Made by a program: the position numbers and the translations under genes. A DNA stretch of 36,501 bases. Origin: Candidatus Hydrogenedentota bacterium. Lineage in GTDB: Bacteria; Hydrogenedentota; Hydrogenedentia; Hydrogenedentales; SLHB01. The notes under the pieces were generated by a model. The model did no database searches and was not told the origin of the DNA. It was given only the letters and a program-made list of their open reading frames with translations. Positions 1 through 7,474 of this stretch are shown piece after piece; the first letter of the stretch is position 1; the number at the start of each line of letters is the position of its first letter. The stretch is taken from positions 1 through 36,501 of the forward strand of contig JACQVH010000192.1 of the NCBI GenBank assembly GCA_016209895.1, read 5' to 3'.

Positions 1-63
1 ACTCGGCACTCGGTACTCGGAACTCGGAACTCGGTACTCATTGCTCATTGCTCATTGTTCGTT
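1..63. repeat. Heptanucleotide tandem repeat, ACTCGGN / GCTCATT units
   Basis: Nine consecutive 7-bp units can be read from base 1: five of the type ACTCGGN, then ACTCATT, two of GCTCATT and one GTTCGTT. The array may continue to the left of the window. Its second half is the reverse complement of the GAGCAAT-type units at 5088-5143 and 17120-17143. It lies just upstream of the PEBP-like gene and supplies an artificial in-frame extension of that reading frame, so the upstream TTG at 41 should not be taken as the gene start. Confidence 0.85.
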
Positions 64-96
64 GCTAACGGATTCTCCCCGCGCAACAACAGGGTG

Positions 97-102
97 TATA
101 AT
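97..102 (+). promoter_or_regulatory. Candidate -10 box (TATAAT) for the PEBP-like gene
   Basis: A perfect TATAAT lies 34 bases before the preferred ATG at 137. No convincing -35 hexamer is seen at the usual spacing, so this is a -10-only prediction. Confidence 0.4.
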
Positions 103-136
103 GAAAGTTTGGTGGAGAGTATGGGAGGACATGCCT

Positions 137-769
137 ATGCGCTCGATAAAACTTGCCCCGCGCCAATCCCACGTCGTCCGGATGTCAATCGTAGTCGGCT
201 GCGTGACGACCTTTTGCGGCCTATCCTGTGCGGCCGAACCGCCTCAACCGTCGCCTGCCACACCTGCCGTCCCAGCCCCAAGTGAAGCGAGTAAAGGAGT
301 AAAAGCTATGGACTTCAAGTTGACCAGCCCTGTGTTTCAAGAGGGGGCGTACATACCCAAGAAGCACACCGGCGAAGGGCCGGATGCTTCGCCGCAGTTA
401 AAATGGACCGACCCGCCGGCCGGCACGAAAAGCCTCGCGCTGATCTGCGATGACCCGGATGCCCCCGTGGGAACCTGGGTACACTGGGTGATTTGGGGAA
501 TCAAGCCGGATGCCCGCGAACTTCCCGAAGGCGTTCCGACAAAAGAAGCAGCCGCGAACGGAACGAAACAAGGCATCAACGATTTCAAGAAGATCGGTTA
601 TGGCGGTCCGATGCCGCCGCGTGGTTCCGACCACCGGTATTTCTTCAAACTGTACGCGTTGGATACCGAGATTAACCTCGCGCCCGGCGCTACCAAGAAG
701 GCGCTTCTGGACGCCATGAAGGGGCACGTCTTGGCCGAAACGCAAATCATGGGCCGGTACAAACGGTAA
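137..769 (+). CDS. YbhB/YbcL family Raf kinase inhibitor-like protein (PEBP fold), exported
   Basis: This is a 210-residue phosphatidylethanolamine-binding-protein-fold protein. The signature is complete: the ligand-pocket segment DPDAP followed by W-x-HWV, and the later GYGGP-x-PP-x-G segment followed by HRYFF. The reading frame is open further upstream, but ATG 137 is preferred because GGAGG lies 8 bases before it and because the upstream extension runs through a tandem repeat. The first about 30 residues hold a hydrophobic stretch ending near SCAAE, which suggests a signal peptide, possibly with lipidation at the Cys, although the lipobox is poor. Bacterial members have no established reaction; ligand binding is the usual proposal. 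It is followed by an alcohol dehydrogenase gene on the same strand. Confidence 0.88.
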   Translation: MRSIKLAPRQSHVVRMSIVVGCVTTFCGLSCAAEPPQPSPATPAVPAPSEASKGVKAMDFKLTSPVFQEGAYIPKKHTGEGPDASPQLKWTDPPAGTKSLALICDDPDAPVGTWVHWVIWGIKPDARELPEGVPTKEAAANGTKQGINDFKKIGYGGPMPPRGSDHRYFFKLYALDTEINLAPGATKKALLDAMKGHVLAETQIMGRYKR

Positions 770-851
770 CTACGTCGAACCGATCGCCGCGGAGTTATGC
801 CCTGGCGGGCACACTATAAACTGCGCCTTGAATGAAGACCGGGTGATTTAT

Positions 852-1856
852 ATGCGAGTGATGGTGGTGGAGAAAAACGCCTCGATTCAATCCGTGCCGC
901 TGAAGTTACAGACCTTGCCTGACCCCGAACCCGAATCGGGAGAGGTACGCGTGCGAGTAGCGTGTTGCGCGGTCTGTCGCACCGACTTGCACGTGATCGA
1001 AGGGGAACTGCCGCCGCAACTACTGCCGCTGGTACCCGGTCACCAAGCGGTCGGCGTAGTGGACAAGCTGGGGATCGGCTGTCGGCGCCTGAACGTCGGA
1101 CAGCGCGTGGGGATCGCGTGGCTGCGCCATACGTGCGGGAAATGTTTTTTCTGCGGGGACGGTCGCGAGAATCTCTGCGAGTCGGCGCGATTTACCGGTT
1201 ACCATGCGCACGGGGGCTACGCTGAATATGCGGTCGTACCGGAAGATTATGCCTATGAAATCCCGGACGTTTTTGGCAACGTCGCAGCCGCCCCGCTGCT
1301 ATGTGCCGGGATTATCGGGTATCGCGCGATGAAGCGGAGTCAATTGCATCACGGCGGCACGCTGGCCCTTTTCGGTTTCGGTTCTTCCGCGCACGTGGTG
1401 CTTCAAATCGCCAAGCACTGGAACTGCACGGTCTATGTAGTTACGAGGGGCGAGAACCATCGCAAATTGGCCCGCGATATGGGCGCGGACTGGGTTAGCG
1501 ATACCGTCGCGGGCATTCCGTCCCCGGCCGACAGCGCGATCCTTTTCGCGCCGGTGGGCGCGCTGGTACCGTCTGCTTTAGCTTCGCTCAAAAAAGGTGG
1601 AACGTTGGCCTTGGCCGGCATCTATATGTCCGCGGTTCCCGAATTGGACTACGAAAAACACCTCTTCTACGAACGCAACATCCATTCGGTCACGGCCAAT
1701 ACCCGCGAAGACGGCCGCGCTCTTCTCGAGGAAGCGGCGGAAATTCCGATCCGCCCGAAGACGACGGAGTACCCGCTTTCGGACGCCAACCGCGCTTTGC
1801 AGGACTTGAACGCAGACCGCATCAGCGGCACCGGCGTACTGGTGATGGGATCGTGA
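852..1856 (+). CDS. Zinc-dependent alcohol dehydrogenase (MDR superfamily)
   Basis: This 334-residue medium-chain dehydrogenase should oxidise alcohols or reduce aldehydes with NAD(P)H in the cytosol. The catalytic-zinc region has C42 (in VCRTD) and H64 in GHQ, where many relatives have GHE. The structural zinc lobe is intact with CGKCFFC and a fourth Cys eight residues on. The Rossmann motif GFGSSA lies about residue 175. ATG 852 is chosen over an upstream in-frame TTG at 828; ATG 861 is also possible and the ribosome binding site is weak for all of them. A TATAAA at 815-820 could be its -10 box. It ends 6 bases from the convergent acylphosphatase gene. Confidence 0.9.
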   Translation: MRVMVVEKNASIQSVPLKLQTLPDPEPESGEVRVRVACCAVCRTDLHVIEGELPPQLLPLVPGHQAVGVVDKLGIGCRRLNVGQRVGIAWLRHTCGKCFFCGDGRENLCESARFTGYHAHGGYAEYAVVPEDYAYEIPDVFGNVAAAPLLCAGIIGYRAMKRSQLHHGGTLALFGFGSSAHVVLQIAKHWNCTVYVVTRGENHRKLARDMGADWVSDTVAGIPSPADSAILFAPVGALVPSALASLKKGGTLALAGIYMSAVPELDYEKHLFYERNIHSVTANTREDGRALLEEAAEIPIRPKTTEYPLSDANRALQDLNADRISGTGVLVMGS

Positions 1857-1862
1857 CTCGAA

Positions 1863-2138
1863 TCAGCCGACGATCCGGAAATCGCGGTATTCGGTGTCGC
1901 TCGACGACCACTCCGAGGTCACGTCGGTGACGTGGGCGAAGCTGGGACCTTTCCGGCAGGCGAGAAGCATCTGCTGGAGAGCCTCTTCGGGGCCTTCGAA
2001 CTCGGCCTCGACCTGTCCGTCCCACCGATTACGAACCCAGCCGGTGAGACCGCGCGCGTCGGCTTCCCGATGCGCCCAGTATCGGAACCCGACCCCCTGT
2101 ACGCGCCCTTGGATGATCACGTGCAGGCGGCGGGCCAT
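1863..2138 (-). CDS. acyP: Acylphosphatase
   Basis: A 91-residue acylphosphatase, the usual family size, hydrolysing the carboxyl-phosphate bond of acyl phosphates in the cytosol. The N-terminal phosphate-binding loop GRVQGVGFR carries the catalytic Arg, and GWVRN carries the catalytic Asn; the G-x-VEA-x-FEG strand follows. Its ATG starts 3 bases after the stop of the HEAT-repeat gene upstream, so the two are very probably co-transcribed together with the GH4 gene. Its 3' end faces the alcohol dehydrogenase with a 6-base gap, leaving no room for a separate terminator. Confidence 0.95.
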   Translation of the reverse strand: MARRLHVIIQGRVQGVGFRYWAHREADARGLTGWVRNRWDGQVEAEFEGPEEALQQMLLACRKGPSFAHVTDVTSEWSSSDTEYRDFRIVG

Positions 2139-2141
2139 CGT

Positions 2142-3473
2142 TCAGGGCAGGGTTTCGAGCAGGCGCTGCCGGTAATCCGGTTTTACCAACGCGACCGCGG
2201 CGCTGCAGGCGGCCAGTGCGATCTCCGGGTTCAAGCTCTCGATCATGGGGGAGGTGATCGTCAAGAGGCTGCGCTTGCCCGTGGCGGCGGACAACTGGCA
2301 CACCCGCTTCACAATGGGGGGATTGTCCAAATGCAACAGTTCCATGAGGATTGCGATGGCGGCGCGGTCTTCATTCTCGATCAGCGTTGCCGCGGCCCGG
2401 GCCCGATATATCAAGTTCGCGTCGGTGGGATTGAAGCGCGTCGCGAGATGGTCGCGCAGGCGCTGGATCGCGCCCGGATCGCCGCCCCTCGCTAGAAGGA
2501 GGGCGGCCTCTTTGGTCAGACTGGGAATCTCGAGCATCTCTGCGCGCAACAGTGACTTCCCGGTCGGATCCCCCAAGGCGTTAAGTACGCGGACCACATT
2601 GTAACGGGTCAGCCCCGTCTCTTTATCGAGCTTGACTCGCATCTGTTCAAGGATATCGTCTCCGCCCAGCCGCGATAGCCCGAACACACCGGCTTCGGAA
2701 CGGACGTCATCGAGGTCCGAGATCATGCTCAAGAGGATTGGAATCACGTCGCGATTGCCCAAACGCGCCAGAGCGCGCGCCGCCGGTACGGAAAGCTCCG
2801 TGGCGCGGTCCTGGGCCATATTCAATAAGGCGCCTTCCACGGAGTGATCACCGATCAGGCCGCTCAAAAGGGCCGCGGTACCGCGAGTGCGGCGATTGCC
2901 GCTCACCAGACCTTGCGACACCACCGGCGCTGCGGTCTGTGCATCGCCGACCAGATAGAGGCGGAGACCCGCTTCCAGGGCGGTCGGCAAATCGTTGCTG
3001 ACCACCAATTGACGGAGGTAATCGAGCGCCGCGGTATCCGCGTTGACCGCCAGCAACACCGCGGCGTCCATCTTCACCATTTGGTTGTCGTTGCTGGCGT
3101 CGAAAATCTGACGCGCCCGTTCCAGCGCGCGCGCCACCACCTTTTGCTCTTCCGGACCCAGCGCCCGATTCTCGTCCAGCTTGAACTCCTTGGCCTCGAC
3201 CAGCGCGCCTTGGACTCGAATTTCCTTGATATCGGACAAGCGGTAGGCGTTGCGTTCGCCTTCCGCAGTGACCACGGAGACGAAATCCTTGTTCACCTCC
3301 ACGATTTGGAGATTCGCATCTTCCGCATTCAAGTTCTTGATCACAATCGTCACCAATGTAGACGAACCGGCCAAGTCCTGGAGTTTGACCTTGCCTCCGC
3401 CTACCACGGCGGGATCGTCCGCAACGGCAATGACACACCAAGCCCATATCGCGGTTACGCAGGCTGCACGCAT
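2142..3473 (-). CDS. Exported HEAT-repeat protein with N-terminal SH3/LSm-like segment
   Basis: This 443-residue protein has no recognised enzyme motif. Residues 1-20 form a signal peptide with a hydrophobic core ending AVADD. Residues about 25-90 look like a small beta-barrel of the kind that precedes repeats in many planctomycete-like exported proteins. From about 110 on there are helical HEAT/PBS-lyase-type repeats of about 31-37 residues with repeated A-x-x-ALARLG and LL-x-ARGGD patterns, which suggests a protein-binding scaffold outside the cytoplasm. The frame is open 90 bases further upstream into the GH4 gene, but ATG 3473 is preferred because a purine-rich AAGGGGGAG site lies about 10 bases before it and the signal peptide begins there. 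It lies 31 bases downstream of the GH4 gene and 3 bases before acylphosphatase. Confidence 0.82.
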   Translation of the reverse strand: MRAACVTAIWAWCVIAVADDPAVVGGGKVKLQDLAGSSTLVTIVIKNLNAEDANLQIVEVNKDFVSVVTAEGERNAYRLSDIKEIRVQGALVEAKEFKLDENRALGPEEQKVVARALERARQIFDASNDNQMVKMDAAVLLAVNADTAALDYLRQLVVSNDLPTALEAGLRLYLVGDAQTAAPVVSQGLVSGNRRTRGTAALLSGLIGDHSVEGALLNMAQDRATELSVPAARALARLGNRDVIPILLSMISDLDDVRSEAGVFGLSRLGGDDILEQMRVKLDKETGLTRYNVVRVLNALGDPTGKSLLRAEMLEIPSLTKEAALLLARGGDPGAIQRLRDHLATRFNPTDANLIYRARAAATLIENEDRAAIAILMELLHLDNPPIVKRVCQLSAATGKRSLLTITSPMIESLNPEIALAACSAAVALVKPDYRQRLLETLP

Positions 3474-3504
3474 AGTTTTGATTCTCCCCCTTCCTCGGTC
3501 GGGT

Positions 3505-4752
3505 TCAGTGGAGTTCGATTCCTTCCTCTCTGATGGTGCGATCCAGATAACGTTTCGCCGCATCCAACGACGGCACCAGCGGATTGATCACCAGCGCCTG
3601 GAGCGCATAATCATACGATTTATGACGGACGGCTTCCACTGTCAAGCGATCGCTTTCCTTGATAGCCAGGAACAGGCCTCGAAGGAAGCGTGGGCAGCTC
3701 CCGACTTTCCAGGGCCGGAGTCCCTTGGCGCTGACCTTGACCGGAATTTCGACGCTGCAATCTTCGGGCAGATCGCGGATGGAGCCGTCGTTACGGAGGC
3801 AGAGAATAATGTCTTCCTCAGTCGGTCGTTCCAACGCTTCGATTAACGGCACGATCGTCTCTTCGTACCAGATGGCGTTCCGTTGTCGAGTCAGGTCCGG
3901 GATTTCGGTCAGATGATTGTCCTCATAGAGCTTGAGAATCTGCTGTTCCGCTTCATGAAGAATCTCGGCTCGGAACCGCGAACAAGCCAGTTGCTTCTTC
4001 AAGACCTCGTCCTGATGAAAGAACAGGCCGACCGTGCGCGTCGGGATCATTCGGAATAGGCCGATGAGGTCGTAGTCAAACCCATCTTCACTTTGGTGCT
4101 CCAGGCGTTCGAGCACTTTGGCCATGCAACTGCGACCCTGCACCTTGACGTCCTGAATCCAACCTACGTGGTTTAGTCCGATGTAATCCACACAGATTTC
4201 GGACGGCGAGAGTCGGAGGATCATCGCCATCTTCTTGACGTATACACCCGGCAAGTCGCAAACGCCAATCGCCTTCAGTTTGGAATACTTGATGAGGGCT
4301 TCCATCACGATACCCATGGGATTCGTGAGATTGATAAAGATGGCGTCCGGGTTGATCTGTTCGATGCGCTGTGTCAGGTCCATTACCACGGGCAATGTCC
4401 GCAACGCGTTCGCAAACCCGCCCGCGCCGAGGCTTTCGTCGCCGACCATCCCTTGCTTGGGCGGCTGCTTCTCGTCGCGGATGCGCGCCGCCATGCCTCC
4501 GACGCGGACGTGATTGAGGATGTACTTGGCGCCCCGGACTCCTTCGACAAGGTCGGTCGTGCCGGACACCGTTGCGGGATAGCCACTCTTGTCTACCAAT
4601 CGCTGACAGAATTTCGCCACGAGGGGAAGTTTCGGTCCGGGTCGCCCGATCAGGACAATCTCCTTGAACTTCAGATTGCGGGATATTAAGGACAGAATCA
4701 GTTCTGGGGTGTAGACGCTGCTTCCTCCCAGGACTGCCAAACGATCAATCAC
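3505..4752 (-). CDS. Glycoside hydrolase family 4 (phospho-glycosidase type)
   Basis: A 415-residue NAD- and Mn-dependent GH4 enzyme, which cleaves glycosidic bonds by a redox elimination mechanism in the cytosol. The N-terminal dinucleotide fold begins LAVLGGSS-x-YTPEL; the conserved GDESLGAGGFANALRT segment and NLTNPMG follow. The metal-site Cys is C165 (in VCDLP) and the partner His is H195 (in GLNHVGW), about the normal 30-residue spacing. GH4 subgroups are told apart by the residues after this Cys; from memory, CD-x-P is nearest to the 6-phospho-alpha-glucosidase type and CN-x-P to the 6-phospho-beta type, so substrate assignment is open. GTG 4752 is chosen because AAGGAG lies 8 bases upstream and the dinucleotide fold starts at once; the frame upstream belongs to a decayed PHP gene. 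First gene of the operon with the HEAT and acylphosphatase genes. Confidence 0.85.
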   Translation of the reverse strand: MIDRLAVLGGSSVYTPELILSLISRNLKFKEIVLIGRPGPKLPLVAKFCQRLVDKSGYPATVSGTTDLVEGVRGAKYILNHVRVGGMAARIRDEKQPPKQGMVGDESLGAGGFANALRTLPVVMDLTQRIEQINPDAIFINLTNPMGIVMEALIKYSKLKAIGVCDLPGVYVKKMAMILRLSPSEICVDYIGLNHVGWIQDVKVQGRSCMAKVLERLEHQSEDGFDYDLIGLFRMIPTRTVGLFFHQDEVLKKQLACSRFRAEILHEAEQQILKLYEDNHLTEIPDLTRQRNAIWYEETIVPLIEALERPTEEDIILCLRNDGSIRDLPEDCSVEIPVKVSAKGLRPWKVGSCPRFLRGLFLAIKESDRLTVEAVRHKSYDYALQALVINPLVPSLDAAKRYLDRTIREEGIELH

Positions 4753-4967
4753 AACTACAACTCCTTCTATTCCAAGACCCCAGTACGTCGCGGGCTTTCT
4801 CCTGGGCAAGAGTGAACAGCGTGGATAAAGCGTTCATGGCAGGGGATGGCCGGGTCCTCGATGCCGCGCGCGGCGACCGCATCAATCAACATTTCTGCCG
4901 TGCAGGCGATCTTGTCTCGCGGATTATCGGCGGTATGTGCGTGAAAGTCTGCCCTTAGCCACTGCAT
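4753..4967 (-). pseudogene. Remnant of a PHP-domain metallohydrolase gene (5' end, frameshifted)
   Basis: Reading from 4967, about 50 residues match the start of PHP-domain proteins: LRADFHAHTAD with the metal-binding H-x-H, then AEMLIDAVAARG and an IPCHE that corresponds to the usual AITCHE. After RFIH the frame loses similarity, whereas the +1 frame continues with LFTLAQEKARDVLG. A further shift gives GIEG, which recalls the GVE of the third PHP motif, and runs straight into the GH4 start. The rest of the domain is absent. I infer a gene cut down by frameshifts and deletion. A short translated leader for the GH4 gene is the alternative. Confidence 0.6.
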
Positions 4968-5087
4968 GCAGCGAAATCTTCTCGTCCGAAGCGCAACCCA
5001 ATAGACGTATCGTTCAGGCTACCCAGAGTGCGGGAACGATGTCAAGAAAAACACCGCACGAAAATTCCACATTGGAACGAGGGAAAC

Positions 5088-5143
5088 GAGTTCCGAGCAA
5101 TGAGCAATGAGCAACGAGCAATGAGTACCGAGTAATGAGCAAC
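5088..5143. repeat. Heptanucleotide tandem repeat, GAGCAAT units
   Basis: Eight consecutive 7-bp units: GAGTTCC, GAGCAAT twice, GAGCAAC, GAGCAAT, GAGTACC, GAGTAAT, GAGCAAC. It is the reverse complement of the type seen at 1-63. It lies in the 4968-5205 gap between the PHP remnant and the end of the next HEAT gene; I see nothing else in that gap. Confidence 0.85.
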
Positions 5144-5205
5144 AGCCAAAAGTTCTTGGTTGGGATCGAGGCACGAGAATCGGTTCTTGCTCCGGTGGGC
5201 CCGGT

Positions 5206-7284
5206 CTACTGGGTGAATGGTAGGACGAGGCCGTCGGGTGTCGTGAGGCGGAGACAGAATTGCCAGCCGCCGCCGAACTGAACGATCTTCAAAAGCAACG
5301 TGTTCTTGCCGGCTTTCAAATGTACCGGTGCCTGATCTTCATCCACGCGTAGCGGACGATCAACGAAGTGGTCGAGGAGCAGTTGATCATTAACCCAGAG
5401 TTTCTCGCCATCATCCACACCGAGCCGGACGACGGCATCCACGTCGCGCTCGACGTTGACTTCCGCGTAGGCATAGGCGATGCAACGCTCTCGATCCAGG
5501 AGCGCGATTCCGAGATTTACTATGCCCATCGGGTCGGATGTGGTGTGCTGCCGCCACGTTAGCTCGGCGTCTCCGGTTCGATAACGGGCGCTCAAATTGA
5601 CGTTCGGTTCGTGAACATACTCGGTTGACCATCCTTTATTATCCTGAAGTTCAAACGGACCCGCCAACCACCAACTTGTAACGAATCCCAACCGCTCCGC
5701 GGATTTCATTTCGGGCTTGGCCTGCTTCAACTGTGCCGCCACGCCTTGCAGACTGGGCAACGGCGGATTGAGCGCGACAAGCTTGTCATAAGCCTCAAGC
5801 GCCTTATCGTGCTGACCGGTGGTGATGAGGGCGCCGGCCACGGCGACCAGCGCGGACACGGCGCTCGGTTTCAGAGTTTCGTTTGTGCTGGCCGCAAGTA
5901 CCGCTTCGTACGCTTCGGGGACGGGACACGCGCCAATACCGTCGAGCGCAGCGAGACGCGATGTGTCGTCGAGAGCTAATTCGTACAGAGACAGGTATGC
6001 TTTGCCCGCGAAGGTCTGGTTACCTCGTTGGCGCAACCGATTGACCAATTGCTCGAGCGATGTCACGCACAGACTGCGTTCCGGCTCGTCCGCGTCGCGC
6101 GCGCATTCCGCCAGCAGCGGCACGCCTTCCGGGATGCCTGTTTTGCCGAGCGCTCGCATTGCCACAGTCCGCAATTCTGCGTCACGGGACTTGACCGCGG
6201 CTTCGAGTAGCGGGAAAGCATTCGGTGTGCCGTGCTTGCCAAAGAGGTCAATCAATGCGAGCCGTATTGCCTTCGGCTGCTTGGGGTATAGCTCGACCAA
6301 GCGCAGAATTGGCCCTGCCCCGCGCAACTCGGTCAAGGATTGCAGGGCTATGTTTCGGAGTTCCGTGCTACCGCTGCGCGCGGTCGCCAACACCGCCTCG
6401 ACCACTGAATCGTCTCCATAACGGCACAGCCCACTGATGGCGGCGGCTTTGAGCAGGTGGCGGTGTTCGGAACGCAGCAAATCCGAGTACAGGTTCATCG
6501 CGGTCTGCCACGCATCGCCGCGGGTTGCCATGGCCTCCGCAATTCTCAACAGCGCGTCGTCAGCTTTAACCCGCGTACTGCGGTCGGCACGGAGCCGGAC
6601 CTGCTTGATCGCGGGCATCAGCATGGGGTCGCCGCTCCAAACCACGGCTCGAGCTGCCGCGACGCGAATACGCGCCTCCCCATGCTCCATCCATGGCGTC
6701 GCCGATGCAATCGTTTCGGGTCGGCGCATCGCCCCCAAAGCGTCGAGGAGGGCGCAGACGAATTCCGGTTCAGCCGCCGGCAAGGCCGCGCACAGCGCCG
6801 TCGCCGACTCCTTCGTGTTGATGCGTTCGAGTGTCGCCCGCGCCGGCTCGCGGAGGTTCGGATCATCGAGCAGCGCGGCGATGTGCGACACGTTCGCGCC
6901 CGGAGGTACCGTGATGGCCAGTAGCCGTAGGCCTTTTCGTTTTTCTTCCTCGGACCGTTCGGGGGCCAGCAGCGGAAGCAGGAGTCCCGCGGCTTCGCGA
7001 CGGGCTTCTTCACGACCCGGTTGCGACACCTCGTTGGCAATTGCCCAGAGCGCGTCGAATCCGGCCTTGGCTACGATTGGATTCTCATTTCCGAGCAACG
7101 AGAGCAATGGGGCGATGGCATCCGTTCCGTAACGCGGCAGCCGCTGTAAGGCGGAAACCCGTTTTGCGTCGTCACTACCTGACAAGTCGCTGACCAGTTG
7201 GTCCACTTCACCGGCACGCGCGCTTGAAAACAGCGAGGCGGCGGCAATCGCCACGATTGAAACTATCGTCCACGTTTTTCCCAT
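5206..7284 (-). CDS. Large exported HEAT-repeat protein with C-terminal beta-sandwich (PA14/GLEYA-like) domain
   Basis: A 692-residue secreted protein. Residues 1-24 form a clear signal peptide ending SSARA. Residues about 25-400 are HEAT/PBS-lyase repeats (recurring A-x-x-ALGA, AV-x-x-LV and L-x-x-LGKTG patterns), with a short TPR-like stretch about 470-510. From about 535 the character changes: FVTSWWLAGPFE, then a W-x-x-H-rich strand region, and LGVDDGEKLWVND with H-x-KAGKN-x-LLLKI. This is the usual form of the carbohydrate-binding-like sandwich found at the ends of exported planctomycete and Hydrogenedentes proteins. No catalytic motif is visible; a scaffold or surface-binding role is likely. 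GAGGAGAAG lies about 13 bases before the ATG. It diverges from the glycosyltransferase fusion across a 190-bp gap. Confidence 0.82.
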   Translation of the reverse strand: MGKTWTIVSIVAIAAASLFSSARAGEVDQLVSDLSGSDDAKRVSALQRLPRYGTDAIAPLLSLLGNENPIVAKAGFDALWAIANEVSQPGREEARREAAGLLLPLLAPERSEEEKRKGLRLLAITVPPGANVSHIAALLDDPNLREPARATLERINTKESATALCAALPAAEPEFVCALLDALGAMRRPETIASATPWMEHGEARIRVAAARAVVWSGDPMLMPAIKQVRLRADRSTRVKADDALLRIAEAMATRGDAWQTAMNLYSDLLRSEHRHLLKAAAISGLCRYGDDSVVEAVLATARSGSTELRNIALQSLTELRGAGPILRLVELYPKQPKAIRLALIDLFGKHGTPNAFPLLEAAVKSRDAELRTVAMRALGKTGIPEGVPLLAECARDADEPERSLCVTSLEQLVNRLRQRGNQTFAGKAYLSLYELALDDTSRLAALDGIGACPVPEAYEAVLAASTNETLKPSAVSALVAVAGALITTGQHDKALEAYDKLVALNPPLPSLQGVAAQLKQAKPEMKSAERLGFVTSWWLAGPFELQDNKGWSTEYVHEPNVNLSARYRTGDAELTWRQHTTSDPMGIVNLGIALLDRERCIAYAYAEVNVERDVDAVVRLGVDDGEKLWVNDQLLLDHFVDRPLRVDEDQAPVHLKAGKNTLLLKIVQFGGGWQFCLRLTTPDGLVLPFTQ

Positions 7285-7474
7285 GATTCCGAACTCGGCT
7301 TCTCCTCCGGTGCGCCATGATCAATTCTCGAGAGTCTTGCTTGCTTCCCAACCCCGACGGTCCACAGCCTTCGGAATCGGGAGTTTAGCATGAACTCACG
7401 CGCCTGGGCTATTATCTTCGCCGAACCTGAACTTACGGGAGGAAGGGGAAGACACTCGTGTCAATGATGATCGG

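Noticed and set aside
41-136. N-terminal extension of the PEBP-like protein from a TTG at 41
   Set aside because: It translates a heptamer repeat and a promoter-like stretch; ATG 137 has a good ribosome binding site.
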